A DNA stretch of 40,674 bases from UMGS1696 sp964558485 (GTDB lineage Bacteria > Bacillota > Clostridia > Oscillospirales > CAG-272). Numbering within the stretch: position 1 is the first letter of the stretch; every line of letters begins with the position of its first letter. The notes under the pieces were generated by a model. That model searched no databases. It worked only from the letters and a program-made list of their open reading frames with translations, and had not been told where the DNA came from. The stretch is from contig CAZLED010000015.1 in the NCBI GenBank assembly GCA_964558485.1, positions 1-40,674 of the forward strand, in the 5' to 3' direction. Of this stretch, positions 1 to 8,001 are shown piece by piece. Made by a program: the position numbers and the translations under genes.

Positions 1-1298
1 AACAGCTCCTCCTGGTTCTCCTGGATCCGTGCCAGCACCGGATATACGCCCCAGGACAGTGCCAGCTGGTGGAAGGTCTTTTCCTTCGGCGTAGCGGCCA
101 CTACAGGCTGTGCCGGACGGAACTTGGACATACGGCGTGCGCTTCTGCCGGAGTTGGTCAGGGTGATGATGGCAGCGGCCTGGATATCCTTTGCCATGAT
201 GCAGGCAGCATCGCACACCGCATTGGTGAAATCATCGAAGTCCACGTCGTAGTGCATCTGGTCATAGGCACCCATTTCGGCGGCATCCCGTTCGGCCTGT
301 TCTGCGATCCTTGCCATAGCACGGACGGCACGCAGGGGATACTGCCCTACAGCGGTCTCGCCGGACAGCATGATGGCAGAGGTACCATCGAATACGGCGT
401 TGGCTACGTCGGAGATCTCGGCTCTGGTGGGATTGGGATGGGAGATCATGGATTCCAGCATCTGGGTGGCGGTGATGACCATTTTGCCGCTCTGGTAGCA
501 TTCCTTGATAAACCGCTTTTGCAGACCGGGCAGCCGCTCGAAGGCCACCTCTACGCCCATGTCTCCTCTGGCCACCATGATGCCGTCGGAGTAGTCTAAG
601 ATCTCGGAGAAGTTCTCCACGCCTTCCAGGTTCTCGATCTTGGAGATGATCTTGATGTCGTGGCCGCCGTTGTAGTCCAAAAATTTCCGCATACCGATCA
701 CATCGTCCTTGGAGCGGATGAAGGAAGCTGCCACCAGATCCACGTCATGCTCGATGCCAAAGATCAAATCTTCCTTGTCTTTCTCGCTCAGATGGGGCAT
801 ATCCAGATGGACACCGGGCAGGTTCACGCCTTTGCCGTCCTTGATGATCCCACCGGCCACGATGGTACAGCGCACTTCTGTTTCGCCACAGGACACCACT
901 TCCAGCTCGATATTGCCGTCGTCCAGCAGCACAGCGTCACCGGGCTTGAGCTCCTTAGGCAGCTCGGCATAGGTGACAGAGACGCCATGGCAGTCGCCCA
1001 GTCGCTCGGTAGCGTCTGCATACAGTGTAAATTCGGCACCGGTCTCCAGCTCGGCGGTACCATTCTGGAACTGCTTCAGCCGGATCTCCGGTCCCTTGGT
1101 ATCCAACAGGATCGCCAGCGGCACCTGCAGCTTTTTCCGGGCAGCCTTCAGACGTGCGATAACGGCAGCATGGTCCTCGTAATTTCCATGCGAAAAATTC
1201 AATCGGGCAACGTTCATACCGGCCTTGATCATTTTTTCGATCATCTCCGACGAATTGGAAGCCGGACCCATGGTGCATATAATTTTGGTTTTTAACAT
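1..1298 (-). CDS. pyk: Pyruvate kinase (3' end cut by window edge)
   Basis: Catalyses phosphoenolpyruvate + ADP to pyruvate + ATP, the last step of glycolysis, in the cytoplasm. The visible 432 codons start MLKTKIICTMGPAS, the usual pyruvate kinase N-terminus, and contain the family landmarks: NFSHG near residue 35, LLDTKGPEIR, the active-site stretch ISKIENLEG, MVARGDMGVE and ITATQMLESM. The reading frame runs off position 1, so whether the protein ends after the normal C-domain (about 470 residues) or carries the extra PEP-utiliser-like domain seen in many Firmicutes cannot be told. The ATG is preceded by AAAGGAG at a rather long spacing (about 13 nt). It lies only 54 bp downstream of the GH28-like gene on the same strand; no clear terminator separates them, so read-through is possible, although the gap is AT-rich enough to hold a weak promoter. 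Confidence 0.96.
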   Translation of the reverse strand, partial: MLKTKIICTMGPASNSSEMIEKMIKAGMNVARLNFSHGNYEDHAAVIARLKAARKKLQVPLAILLDTKGPEIRLKQFQNGTAELETGAEFTLYADATERLGDCHGVSVTYAELPKELKPGDAVLLDDGNIELEVVSCGETEVRCTIVAGGIIKDGKGVNLPGVHLDMPHLSEKDKEDLIFGIEHDVDLVAASFIRSKDDVIGMRKFLDYNGGHDIKIISKIENLEGVENFSEILDYSDGIMVARGDMGVEVAFERLPGLQKRFIKECYQSGKMVITATQMLESMISHPNPTRAEISDVANAVFDGTSAIMLSGETAVGQYPLRAVRAMARIAEQAERDAAEMGAYDQMHYDVDFDDFTNAVCDAACIMAKDIQAAAIITLTNSGRSARRMSKFRPAQPVVAATPKEKTFHQLALSWGVYPVLARIQENQEEL

Positions 1299-1352
1299 AG
1301 ATTTCGTGGTACTCCTTTTGCTACTCTATATAATTCTTATGTTTTTACTTTC

Positions 1353-2729
1353 TCACAACAGCGTCTTCGATACGGCAATATTCTCCACAAATGCATTCTT
1401 CACCAGCTTGGGGTAGGTCTCATCGATCTCGACGCCCATGATCTGGCAGAGCTGTATGCTGACGTTTTGTACCTTTTTGTTGGCATCGTAGCCTTCGAGC
1501 AGGATCTGGTTGGCGATCTTGCTGCCGCTGTTGCAGAAGACACGGATGTTCCGCAGGGTCACGCCATCGATCACGCCCGGTTTGCTCTGGTCACCCTTTA
1601 CGGTGCCGAACCAGAAATTGTCCCGGAACACCATACAGCACAGGCGCTCGCATTTGTGGATCCGCACGTTCTCCCAGAGAATATCCCGGCATTCCACACC
1701 GTCCAGCAGTACGATCCCCATGACCGCACGCTCGTCCAACTGTTCATGATACTGGGGATCGTCATAGGAAAACAGCACGTCGATGTCGGTGAAGGAAATA
1801 TTTCTGTAGTAGCTTGCCTTGCTTTCCTCGCCAACCACCATGGAATTGTTGCAGTCGTTCCACAGGATCATATGGGACAGGTGGATGTTTTCGCAGGGCA
1901 AGTCCGGTCGGAAGGCCTTGATAGATATGCTGTCGTCGCAGGAACGGACAAAGCTGTTCCGGATCTGCACATTGCGTCCGTTGGAAATGTCGATGCCATC
2001 GGTGCAGGCATAGGTGGTGGACAGCACCTTCAGAGCCTCCACCTGCACATCGGCACACAAATACAGATGGACGTTCCAGCCGTTGCGTGCGTGAGAATGG
2101 ACGATCACGTCTTCGATGGTCAGGTTCTCACATTCGACCGCATCCAGGGAAATGCTGCGGCAGGCCCGGTCGGTCAGGATCATACCGCTGCCACAAAGAC
2201 GAATGTTTTTGCCAGCCAAGCGCAGACCACCGTACAGCACAGCGCCCGGTGCCAGGTAGACCGTGGTATCGTCTCCCACCGACAGGGCATAGCCTTCTTC
2301 CGAACGCACATCGTGAAAGCCTGCCGGAAACGTCAGCAGCGTTCTGCCCTCTTCCTCCACCGGTGCTTCTTTGATGGCATTCACGAACAGGTGCAGCACC
2401 TGACCGGACATATATTGGTCGTCAAACACCAATGTGATCTGCGCCGGATGGGCTGGCGTGGTGAACCGGATCACACCGTTTGTGACCTGTGGGGTGATGC
2501 CCAGAATCTCCGGCAGCAGCTTCACCGAACGAAAGGAAAAGGCTGGCGTGACCGTGATCTGGGCATGACGACCCGACAGCAGCTCGAACACACCAAAGTT
2601 GACATGGCCACCCCAATAGGTAGTATCGGAATACAGAGCGACCGGCGTGGTATCGGCCTGCACCTGAAACATGGTCTGACAGAGAGGTGTTCCCTCCGGA
2701 ATGGGCATGGATAGAATAGATTCTTGCAT
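1353..2729 (-). CDS. GH28-like right-handed beta-helix glycoside hydrolase
   Basis: Probable polysaccharide- or oligosaccharide-cleaving enzyme of the pectin-lyase-like fold, closest to polygalacturonase family GH28. With the ATG start the protein has 458 residues. Residues about 1-130 form a beta-sandwich-like N-domain, followed by beta-helix rungs. The GH28-type acidic cluster is visible as CTDGID (D244, D247) and RSCDDSISIK (D265, D266, K271). The usual GHG motif is not evident; NNSMVVGEE stands at that place, so substrate and mechanism are uncertain. There is no signal peptide, suggesting action on imported oligosaccharides. A longer TTG start at 2783 is possible, but the ATG at 2729 has a well-placed GTGAGG site. 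It is divergent from the M28 peptidase/fucosidase genes and probably part of the same glycan locus. A good SigA promoter lies at 2817-2845. Confidence 0.8.
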   Translation of the reverse strand: MQESILSMPIPEGTPLCQTMFQVQADTTPVALYSDTTYWGGHVNFGVFELLSGRHAQITVTPAFSFRSVKLLPEILGITPQVTNGVIRFTTPAHPAQITLVFDDQYMSGQVLHLFVNAIKEAPVEEEGRTLLTFPAGFHDVRSEEGYALSVGDDTTVYLAPGAVLYGGLRLAGKNIRLCGSGMILTDRACRSISLDAVECENLTIEDVIVHSHARNGWNVHLYLCADVQVEALKVLSTTYACTDGIDISNGRNVQIRNSFVRSCDDSISIKAFRPDLPCENIHLSHMILWNDCNNSMVVGEESKASYYRNISFTDIDVLFSYDDPQYHEQLDERAVMGIVLLDGVECRDILWENVRIHKCERLCCMVFRDNFWFGTVKGDQSKPGVIDGVTLRNIRVFCNSGSKIANQILLEGYDANKKVQNVSIQLCQIMGVEIDETYPKLVKNAFVENIAVSKTLL

Positions 2730-2816
2730 AATGACCTCACATGGGATATTGCTATACGATTTATCCTGGAAACGTAGTTTCAATCGATCGGGATCTCCCG
2801 TTTTTCTTCCTCTTTC

Positions 2817-2845
2817 ATTTTATCACATCGTGACCCGGTATGCAA
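2817..2845 (-). promoter_or_regulatory. SigA promoter of the GH28-like gene
   Basis: On the minus strand TTGCAT (-35, 2840-2845), 17 nt spacer, TAAAAT (-10, 2817-2822). It lies about 90 bp upstream of the preferred ATG and is back to back with the promoter of the M28 peptidase. Confidence 0.75.
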
Positions 2846-2866
2846 GAGAAAGAGACATTTTTTCAC

Positions 2867-2883
2867 AAAATTGTGGCAATTTT
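2867..2883. promoter_or_regulatory. Perfect inverted repeat between divergent promoters, candidate operator
   Basis: AAAATTG-TGG-CAATTTT is a perfect 7+3+7 palindrome. It overlaps a second small palindrome, CACAA-AA-TTGTG (2864-2875). It lies 12 bp upstream of the plus-strand -35 and about 21 bp from the minus-strand -35, where a shared regulator could act on both arms of the glycan locus. No regulator gene is adjacent. AT-rich palindromes can arise by chance, hence moderate confidence. Confidence 0.45.
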
Positions 2884-2894
2884 CAAAAACACGG

Positions 2895-2923
2895 TTGTAA
2901 TATCCGAAGTTTTCCGGTATAAT
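2895..2923 (+). promoter_or_regulatory. SigA promoter of the M28 peptidase-fucosidase genes
   Basis: TTGTAA (2895-2900), 17 nt spacer, TATAAT (2918-2923). Transcription would begin near 2930, leaving a leader of about 40 nt before the ATG at 2970. Confidence 0.85.
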
Positions 2924-2969
2924 ATAGGGGAAGGTATGAACCTCTACACACATAGAAAGGAATATAACT

Positions 2970-4187
2970 ATGACGATCGAACAAATCAAAAAGATCTTTA
3001 CCGATACAGCCTATGTACGCACCGGCGGCAGCAATGAGGAGCTGCGCTGTGCCGAATACCTGAAGCAGTGCTGTGTGGATCTGGGGATCGAAGCCAAGCT
3101 GGAATCCTTCTCGGTAGACATGGCAGACATCCACACCGCCACACTGGAAGCCGATGGAGAGCTGATCCCCTGCAAAGGCTACAAAAATGCCGGCAGCCGT
3201 GTGGTGGAAGGGGAGCTTGTGTATCTGCCCCATGCAGACAAATATGCCCTCTCCCAGTGCAAGGACAAGATCGTGATGATCGATGGCTACCTGGGTGCGT
3301 GGATCTACAAGGATCTGGTGGAGGCCGGCGCTATTGGCTTCATCACCTACGATGGCAATGCCAACTATGCGGACTTTGACATCGACCAGCGGGAACTGCG
3401 CTCCTACATCACCGATGGCAAGAAGCTGCCCGGCGTGAACATCAATGCCAAGTCTGCCATTGCGCTGGTGGAAAAAGGGGTGTCCCACGTGAAGATCACT
3501 CTGCGGCAGGACGAATACATGGGCAAGTCCCACAATGTAGTCGCCGATATGCCCGGTGAGATCGACGAGACCATCGTGTTCACTGCACACTACGACTCCA
3601 CTTCCCTGTCTCAGGGTGCCTACGACAATATGTCCGGCTGCATTGGGCTTCTGGGGATCATGGACTATTTCAAGGATCGTCCCCATCGGTACGGTCTGCG
3701 GTTCGTGTTCTGCGGCAGTGAAGAAAGAGGACTGCTGGGCTCCAAGGCCTATGTGGCTGCCCACGAAGGAGAGCTGTCCAAGATCGCGCTGAATATCAAC
3801 ATCGATATGATCGGTTCCATCATGGGCAAGTTCATCGTATGCTGCACCTCTGAAATGGAGCTGGTACATTACATCTCGTACCTGGCACTGGAAAAGGGCT
3901 TCACAGCCTACACCTACCAGGACATCTATTCCAGTGACTCTACGCCCTTTGCCGATAAGGGAGTGCCGGCTGTATCCTTTGCCCGGAGCGCCAACGGTAA
4001 TGTTGCCACCATCCACAATTCCTACGACACCATGGCTGTCATGAAGCCGGCACACGTACAGGCCGACACCGATTTCATCTGCGCCTTTGCAGACCGGATG
4101 GCCAATGCGGTAAAGTGTCCGGTGAAGCGGGAAATGCCCGACAACATGAAGGACAAGCTGGACAGATATCTGCTGCGGAAGCGGTGA
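2970..4187 (+). CDS. M28-family zinc metallopeptidase (aminopeptidase-like)
   Basis: A di-zinc exopeptidase of the M28 family, 405 residues, expected to release N-terminal residues from peptides. The metal and catalytic residues are in the right order: H207 in FTAHYDS, D219 in GAYDNMSG, the Glu pair E251/E252 in GSEERGLLGS, D279 in NINIDMIG and H349 in TIHNSYDT. A PA-like insert (about residues 55-185) sits between the N-terminal helix and the peptidase core, as in many M28 enzymes. No signal peptide or membrane segment is seen, so it is predicted cytoplasmic. The ATG is preceded by AGAAAGGA. It is first in a transcript with the fucosidase (36 bp gap), which suggests processing of imported glycopeptides or glycoprotein-derived material; that role is inference. 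Confidence 0.9.
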   Translation: MTIEQIKKIFTDTAYVRTGGSNEELRCAEYLKQCCVDLGIEAKLESFSVDMADIHTATLEADGELIPCKGYKNAGSRVVEGELVYLPHADKYALSQCKDKIVMIDGYLGAWIYKDLVEAGAIGFITYDGNANYADFDIDQRELRSYITDGKKLPGVNINAKSAIALVEKGVSHVKITLRQDEYMGKSHNVVADMPGEIDETIVFTAHYDSTSLSQGAYDNMSGCIGLLGIMDYFKDRPHRYGLRFVFCGSEERGLLGSKAYVAAHEGELSKIALNINIDMIGSIMGKFIVCCTSEMELVHYISYLALEKGFTAYTYQDIYSSDSTPFADKGVPAVSFARSANGNVATIHNSYDTMAVMKPAHVQADTDFICAFADRMANAVKCPVKREMPDNMKDKLDRYLLRKR

Positions 4188-4223
4188 TCTGTTTCGTGCC
4201 CACACTTCTTTCGGAGGAAAATT

Positions 4224-5648
4224 ATGTACGCAAATTTTGAATACGACAAGACACTGGTGAAGTGCCATCCGTCTCCCCGGCAGATGATCGTAGAGCAGAT
4301 GGAGTTCTACGCCTTTGCCCACTTCACCGTGAACACCTTTACGGATAAGGAATGGGGTGACGGCACCGAACCGGAATCCATTTTTGATCCCACCGAGCTG
4401 AATGCGGACCAGTGGGTAGATGCGCTGAAGGCGGCTGGGATCGGCGGTCTGATCCTGACCTGCAAGCACCACGACGGTTTCTGTCTGTGGCCCTCTGCCT
4501 ACACGGAGCACTGTGTAAAGAACAGTCCCTTCCGTGGTGGCAAAGGGGACGTGGTCAAGGAAGTGTCCGACGCCTGCCGCCGTGGCGGGATCAAGTTCGG
4601 CGTGTATCTCTCTCCCTGGGACAGAAACTGCAAGCTCTACGGGACAGAAGAATATAACGACTACTTCTGCAACCAGCTGACCGAACTGCTGACCAATTAC
4701 GGCGACATTTTCACCGTATGGTTTGACGGTGCCTGTGGGGAAGGTCCCAACGGCAAAAAGCAGGTGTACGACTTCGAGCGGTACTATGCCCTGATCCGGA
4801 AGCTGCAGCCCGATGCCTGCATTGCCGTTTGTGGACCGGACGTGCGTTGGTGCGGCAACGAAGCCGGGGACACCAGACCCAGCGAATGGTCCGTGCTGCC
4901 CACCGCCTTTGGCACGCCCGAAGATGTAGCCAAGGACAGCCAGCAGAGCGACGACACGTCCTTCCGGGAAAAGACCATCAACGAAATGCAGCGTGACCTG
5001 GGCAGCCGGGAATTCCTGGAAGGTGCCCTGTCGCTGCAATGGAAGCCGGCTGAAACCGATACCTCCATTCGTCCCGGTTGGTTCTACCATGCCACCGAAG
5101 ACGACAAGGTCCGTTCCACCGAGACCCTACTGGACATCTGGTACCGCACCGTTGGCGGCAACTCCAAGCTGCTGCTCAACATTCCACCGGACAGACGAGG
5201 ACTGTTCCATGAAGTGGACGTACAGCGGCTCCGGGAAATGGGCGAATACATCCGCAAGACCTTTGCCCACAACCTGGCCGAAAACGCCACCATCACGGCA
5301 GACAAGGACGATGGTTATCACCTGCCCGAGGCACTGCTGGAAAACAGCTACGATCGCTACTACAAGCCCTTTGACGGAGACAACGCTGTGGAGCTGACCA
5401 TTCGTCTGGATGCGCCGCAGTCCATCAGCCATGTGGTGATCAAGGAACACATTCCCATGAGCCAGCGGGTGGAAGCCTACGCCATCGATGTGAAGGATGC
5501 CGACGGCTCCTATCGGGAGATCGCACAGGGCACCACCATCGGCTGCCAGAAGATCGAACGGTTTGCACCTGTGACCACCGATACGGTACGGATCCGGATC
5601 ACCGACTCCCGTGTGTGCCCGGTGCTGTCCTTCGTAGGGCTGTATTGA
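4224..5648 (+). CDS. GH29 alpha-L-fucosidase
   Basis: Predicted to hydrolyse terminal alpha-linked L-fucose from oligosaccharides. The 474-residue protein has the GH29 catalytic barrel: FAHFTVNTFTDKEWGDG near residue 31, TCKHHDGFCLWPS (79-91), GVYLSPWDRN (126-135) and the nucleophile segment FTVWFDGACGEG with D168. The region from about 370 to the end is a beta-sandwich/F5-8-type-C-like domain (SHVVIKEHIPMSQRV). The arrangement resembles GH29 enzymes acting on alpha-1,3/1,4-fucosides, but linkage cannot be fixed from sequence alone. There is no signal peptide, so it acts inside the cell on imported sugars. The start has a good GGAGG site. It lies between the M28 peptidase and a beta-helix protein on one strand. 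Confidence 0.93.
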   Translation: MYANFEYDKTLVKCHPSPRQMIVEQMEFYAFAHFTVNTFTDKEWGDGTEPESIFDPTELNADQWVDALKAAGIGGLILTCKHHDGFCLWPSAYTEHCVKNSPFRGGKGDVVKEVSDACRRGGIKFGVYLSPWDRNCKLYGTEEYNDYFCNQLTELLTNYGDIFTVWFDGACGEGPNGKKQVYDFERYYALIRKLQPDACIAVCGPDVRWCGNEAGDTRPSEWSVLPTAFGTPEDVAKDSQQSDDTSFREKTINEMQRDLGSREFLEGALSLQWKPAETDTSIRPGWFYHATEDDKVRSTETLLDIWYRTVGGNSKLLLNIPPDRRGLFHEVDVQRLREMGEYIRKTFAHNLAENATITADKDDGYHLPEALLENSYDRYYKPFDGDNAVELTIRLDAPQSISHVVIKEHIPMSQRVEAYAIDVKDADGSYREIAQGTTIGCQKIERFAPVTTDTVRIRITDSRVCPVLSFVGLY

Positions 5649-5666
5649 GTAAACACTGGTCAGCCA

Positions 5667-5700
5667 AAGTTAATTGGCATGAAATCAAGCCAATTAACTT
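5667..5700. repeat. Perfect 12-bp inverted repeat between fucosidase and beta-helix genes
   Basis: AAGTTAATTGGC (5667-5678) and GCCAATTAACTT (5689-5700) are exact reverse complements around a 10-nt loop. There is no U-run on either strand, so it is not a standard intrinsic terminator. It could be a protein-binding operator or an mRNA-processing or stabilising hairpin ahead of the next gene. Confidence 0.7.
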
Positions 5701-5739
5701 GCAAAAAAATCTATTTCGCATACAACGAGGTATCGTTTT

Positions 5740-7191
5740 ATGGAATATATCACATACGAAATGTACGGTGCTGTCGGCGATGGTGTGACCGACGATATGC
5801 CTGCCATCGTCCGGGCCCACGCCGAAGCGAACGCCAAATTCTTGCCGGTGAGAGCCAAGGCAGGTGCCACGTACTACCTCTGTGGTCACGGCTGTACGGC
5901 AGAGATCCAGACCAATACCGACTGGACCGGTGCTCGGTTCCTCATCGATGACAGCGGTATCCGGGAAGGACAGGATTTCCAGGATCGGTTCAAGTCCATC
6001 TTCCAGGTGACCAGCAAACGAGAGGAGATCCCGTTGTCCATCGCTTCCCTGCGGCAGGGACAGACCACGCTTGCCAATCCCACCGGGGAAGATCTGTATG
6101 TGCTGGTGCGCAATGCCAACCATCGGGACTACATCCGCTGGGGACTGAACCAGAACAACGGCACAGCCCGGACGGACAACTTTATCCTGCGTGCCGATGG
6201 AACAATGCCCTCTCCGGTGGCCTTCGATTTTGACGAAGTGACCGATGCCACGGCGCTGCCTATAGATGCCGAAAAGCTGGCCATCACCGGCGGTACGTTT
6301 ACCACCATTGCCAACCAAGCCGAATCCAAGTACAACTACTTTGCCCGCAATATTTTGATCCGCCGCAGCAACGTGGAGATGCATGGTGTGACCCATTTGG
6401 TGACCGGGGAGATCGACCATGGTGCGCCGTACAATGGATTCCTGACGATATCCTGCTGTGCGCAGGTGTATGTCCATGACTGTGTGTTCACCGGGCACTA
6501 CATCTACAACACCATTGGTGCTGCCGGAAAGCCAGTGGACATGGGCTCCTACGACATCAATCTGTCCAATGCTTCTTCGGTGACCCTGGCTCGCTGCTCC
6601 CAGACCACAGACATTATGGACAGACACTACTGGGGTCTCATCGGCACCAATTTCTGCCGGGATCTGCTGCTGGAGGACTGCAACTTCTCCCGGTTCGATG
6701 CCCACATGGGTGTGACCAACTGTACCCTGCGCCGGTGCGTGCTGGGCTGGCAGTGTCTCAACGCCATTGGCTACGGCACGTTTTTGGTAGAGGATACCGA
6801 AGCATACGGCTATGCGCTGGTGAATCTGCGTGTGGACTACGGCAGCTCCTGGAACGGGAAGATGATCCTGCGGAACTGCACCTGGCATCCGCTGGGACAG
6901 AATCGAAGCGTTTTTGAAGCCCACAATCCGGGGAACCACGACTTTGGCTACACCTGCTATCTGCCCCAATATGTGACCATCGATGGATTGCAAATCGTGG
7001 AAAATGCACCCAGCGACCGGCCACTGACCGTATTCAACGACTACAGCGGCGACAAGTCCATTCCGGAGGCAGAGCGGATCTACAAGCCCATTCCGCCGGT
7101 CTCGGTGACGGTACGAAATCTCGATCGGGAGATCCAGCTTTGTGCGCTGCCCTCTCTGATGACGAATACAGTATTCGCCATAGAAGACTAA
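5740..7191 (+). CDS. Right-handed beta-helix protein (pectate-lyase-superfamily fold)
   Basis: A 483-residue protein of the pectin-lyase-like superfamily. Its N-terminus, MYGAVGDGVTDDMPAI, matches the hallmark opening of the pectate lyase 3/phage-tailspike type of beta-helix. The remainder shows repeated short strands with N/C/D-rich turns (for example RNILIRRSNVEMHGV, LLLEDCNFSRFD, LRRCVLGW). I do not recognise a catalytic signature that defines a substrate. No signal peptide is seen, so like its neighbours it should be cytoplasmic. The start ATG has GAGG eight to twelve bases upstream. It follows the fucosidase by 91 bp, with a perfect palindrome in between, and ends in a strong terminator. 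A carbohydrate-active role (lyase, epimerase or hydrolase) is inferred from fold and context. Confidence 0.75.
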   Translation: MEYITYEMYGAVGDGVTDDMPAIVRAHAEANAKFLPVRAKAGATYYLCGHGCTAEIQTNTDWTGARFLIDDSGIREGQDFQDRFKSIFQVTSKREEIPLSIASLRQGQTTLANPTGEDLYVLVRNANHRDYIRWGLNQNNGTARTDNFILRADGTMPSPVAFDFDEVTDATALPIDAEKLAITGGTFTTIANQAESKYNYFARNILIRRSNVEMHGVTHLVTGEIDHGAPYNGFLTISCCAQVYVHDCVFTGHYIYNTIGAAGKPVDMGSYDINLSNASSVTLARCSQTTDIMDRHYWGLIGTNFCRDLLLEDCNFSRFDAHMGVTNCTLRRCVLGWQCLNAIGYGTFLVEDTEAYGYALVNLRVDYGSSWNGKMILRNCTWHPLGQNRSVFEAHNPGNHDFGYTCYLPQYVTIDGLQIVENAPSDRPLTVFNDYSGDKSIPEAERIYKPIPPVSVTVRNLDREIQLCALPSLMTNTVFAIED

Positions 7192-7206
7192 GTTATATTT
7201 CATGAA

Positions 7207-7266
7207 AAAAGTCGCTATATCCTTTGGAGCGTATGTACTATGCGCTCTCTGGATACAGCGACTTTT
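7207..7266. terminator. Bidirectional intrinsic terminator
   Basis: AAAAGTCGCTATATCC (7207-7222) pairs with GGATACAGCGACTTTT (7251-7266) with a single A-C mismatch, which becomes a G-U pair on the minus strand. The loop holds a second stem (GAGCGTA/TATGCGCTC). A and T tracts flank both sides. It serves the convergent beta-helix (+) and Nudix (-) genes. Confidence 0.88.
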
Positions 7267-7267
7267 C

Positions 7268-7843
7268 TTATTGGGGTGGGAATTCCCGTCGCACCCGTTC
7301 GTTCAGCTTGGGATAGATCCGGTTGCAAAACCAGGCTTCGGTGGAATACCGCTCGATCTGCTCTGCGGGGATCCAGCCAACCTTGCTGTTTTCCGCCGGC
7401 TGGTTTCGGATCGATGCTGTGGGATCGGCTTCCAGCAGGTAGGTCACGTTCAGGTGCAGGTGCGAGGGCACATAGATCCCCTTTTTCTCGTGTCCGTTCA
7501 CCGGCAGGATTTCGATGGACAGCGGCTCATCTGACAACAGCTTCACCTCGGCAAGGCCGCTTTCTTCCCTTGCCTCACGCAGTGCCGTCACGGTCAGATC
7601 CGTTTCCCCATCGGCGTGTCCACCCAGCCAGGCCCAGGAACCATAGATCTTGTGGTACGCCATGAGCACATGGGTCCGCTCCGGATCCACCACCCAAGCG
7701 GAAGCGGTAAAATGGGCGACTTCGTTTTGGCGTGTGAAGACATCGGGGCTATGCTCCAGGTGGTACAGCAGCAGCGGCAAATCCTTCTTTTCTTGTTCGT
7801 TTTGGGGGACATAGTTGGGAAGCTGTGTGTATAAAGACGGCAT
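7268..7843 (-). CDS. Nudix hydrolase
   Basis: Hydrolyses a nucleoside diphosphate linked to another moiety, or a related pyrophosphate; the substrate is unknown. The 191-residue protein holds a Nudix helix at about residues 74-98, GGHADGE followed by REAREESGL. The spacing differs slightly from the textbook Nudix box, as in other GGHADG-type Nudix proteins. The start at 7843 (MPSLYTQLPN) is preferred over an in-frame ATG at 7909 because it has a GAGAGGAG ribosome site eight bases upstream and because the longer form would run across the hisS promoter. It is a single gene, divergent from hisS and closed by the terminator at 7207-7266. Confidence 0.9.
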   Translation of the reverse strand: MPSLYTQLPNYVPQNEQEKKDLPLLLYHLEHSPDVFTRQNEVAHFTASAWVVDPERTHVLMAYHKIYGSWAWLGGHADGETDLTVTALREAREESGLAEVKLLSDEPLSIEILPVNGHEKKGIYVPSHLHLNVTYLLEADPTASIRNQPAENSKVGWIPAEQIERYSTEAWFCNRIYPKLNERVRREFPPQ

Positions 7844-7888
7844 GGATGGCTCCTCTCCCCACGTCTGTGCTGTTTTTGAAAATAATGC

Positions 7889-7917
7889 TTGACAGTGTTC
7901 GTGGGACATGGTATAAT
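7889..7917 (+). promoter_or_regulatory. Consensus SigA promoter of hisS
   Basis: TTGACA (7889-7894), 17 nt spacer, TATAAT (7912-7917): perfect consensus hexamers at ideal spacing. The leader to the hisS ATG is about 78 nt, too short for a T-box, and none of the T-box landmarks is present. Confidence 0.93.
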
Positions 7918-8001
7918 ATTGTAGATATTGTTTGCATCGGCAGGTACCGTTTTTTCATGCGGTATTTTGGTTCCGTAACATATAGAGAAAGGATATCAAT
8001 T

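Noticed and set aside
2883..5090. 735-codon open frame on the minus strand
   Set aside because: It lies antisense to the M28 peptidase and fucosidase genes, has low-complexity His/Val/Gly-rich composition, no family resemblance and no ribosome site. It is a by-product of GC-rich codon use on the other strand. The same applies to the long antisense frames at 5599-7203, 10757-12529, 24840-26165 and 26740-28293.
7844..7909. Longer N-terminus of the Nudix protein
   Set aside because: It would overlap the hisS promoter and has no ribosome site, whereas the ATG at 7843 has a strong one.
7825..8001. N-terminal extension of hisS by 59 codons
   Set aside because: It covers the consensus promoter and lacks a ribosome site; family alignments begin at the MRIKSVKG start.
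7918..8001. T-box or histidine leader peptide before hisS
   Set aside because: The leader is only about 78 nt, has no His codon run, no T-box sequence and no terminator.
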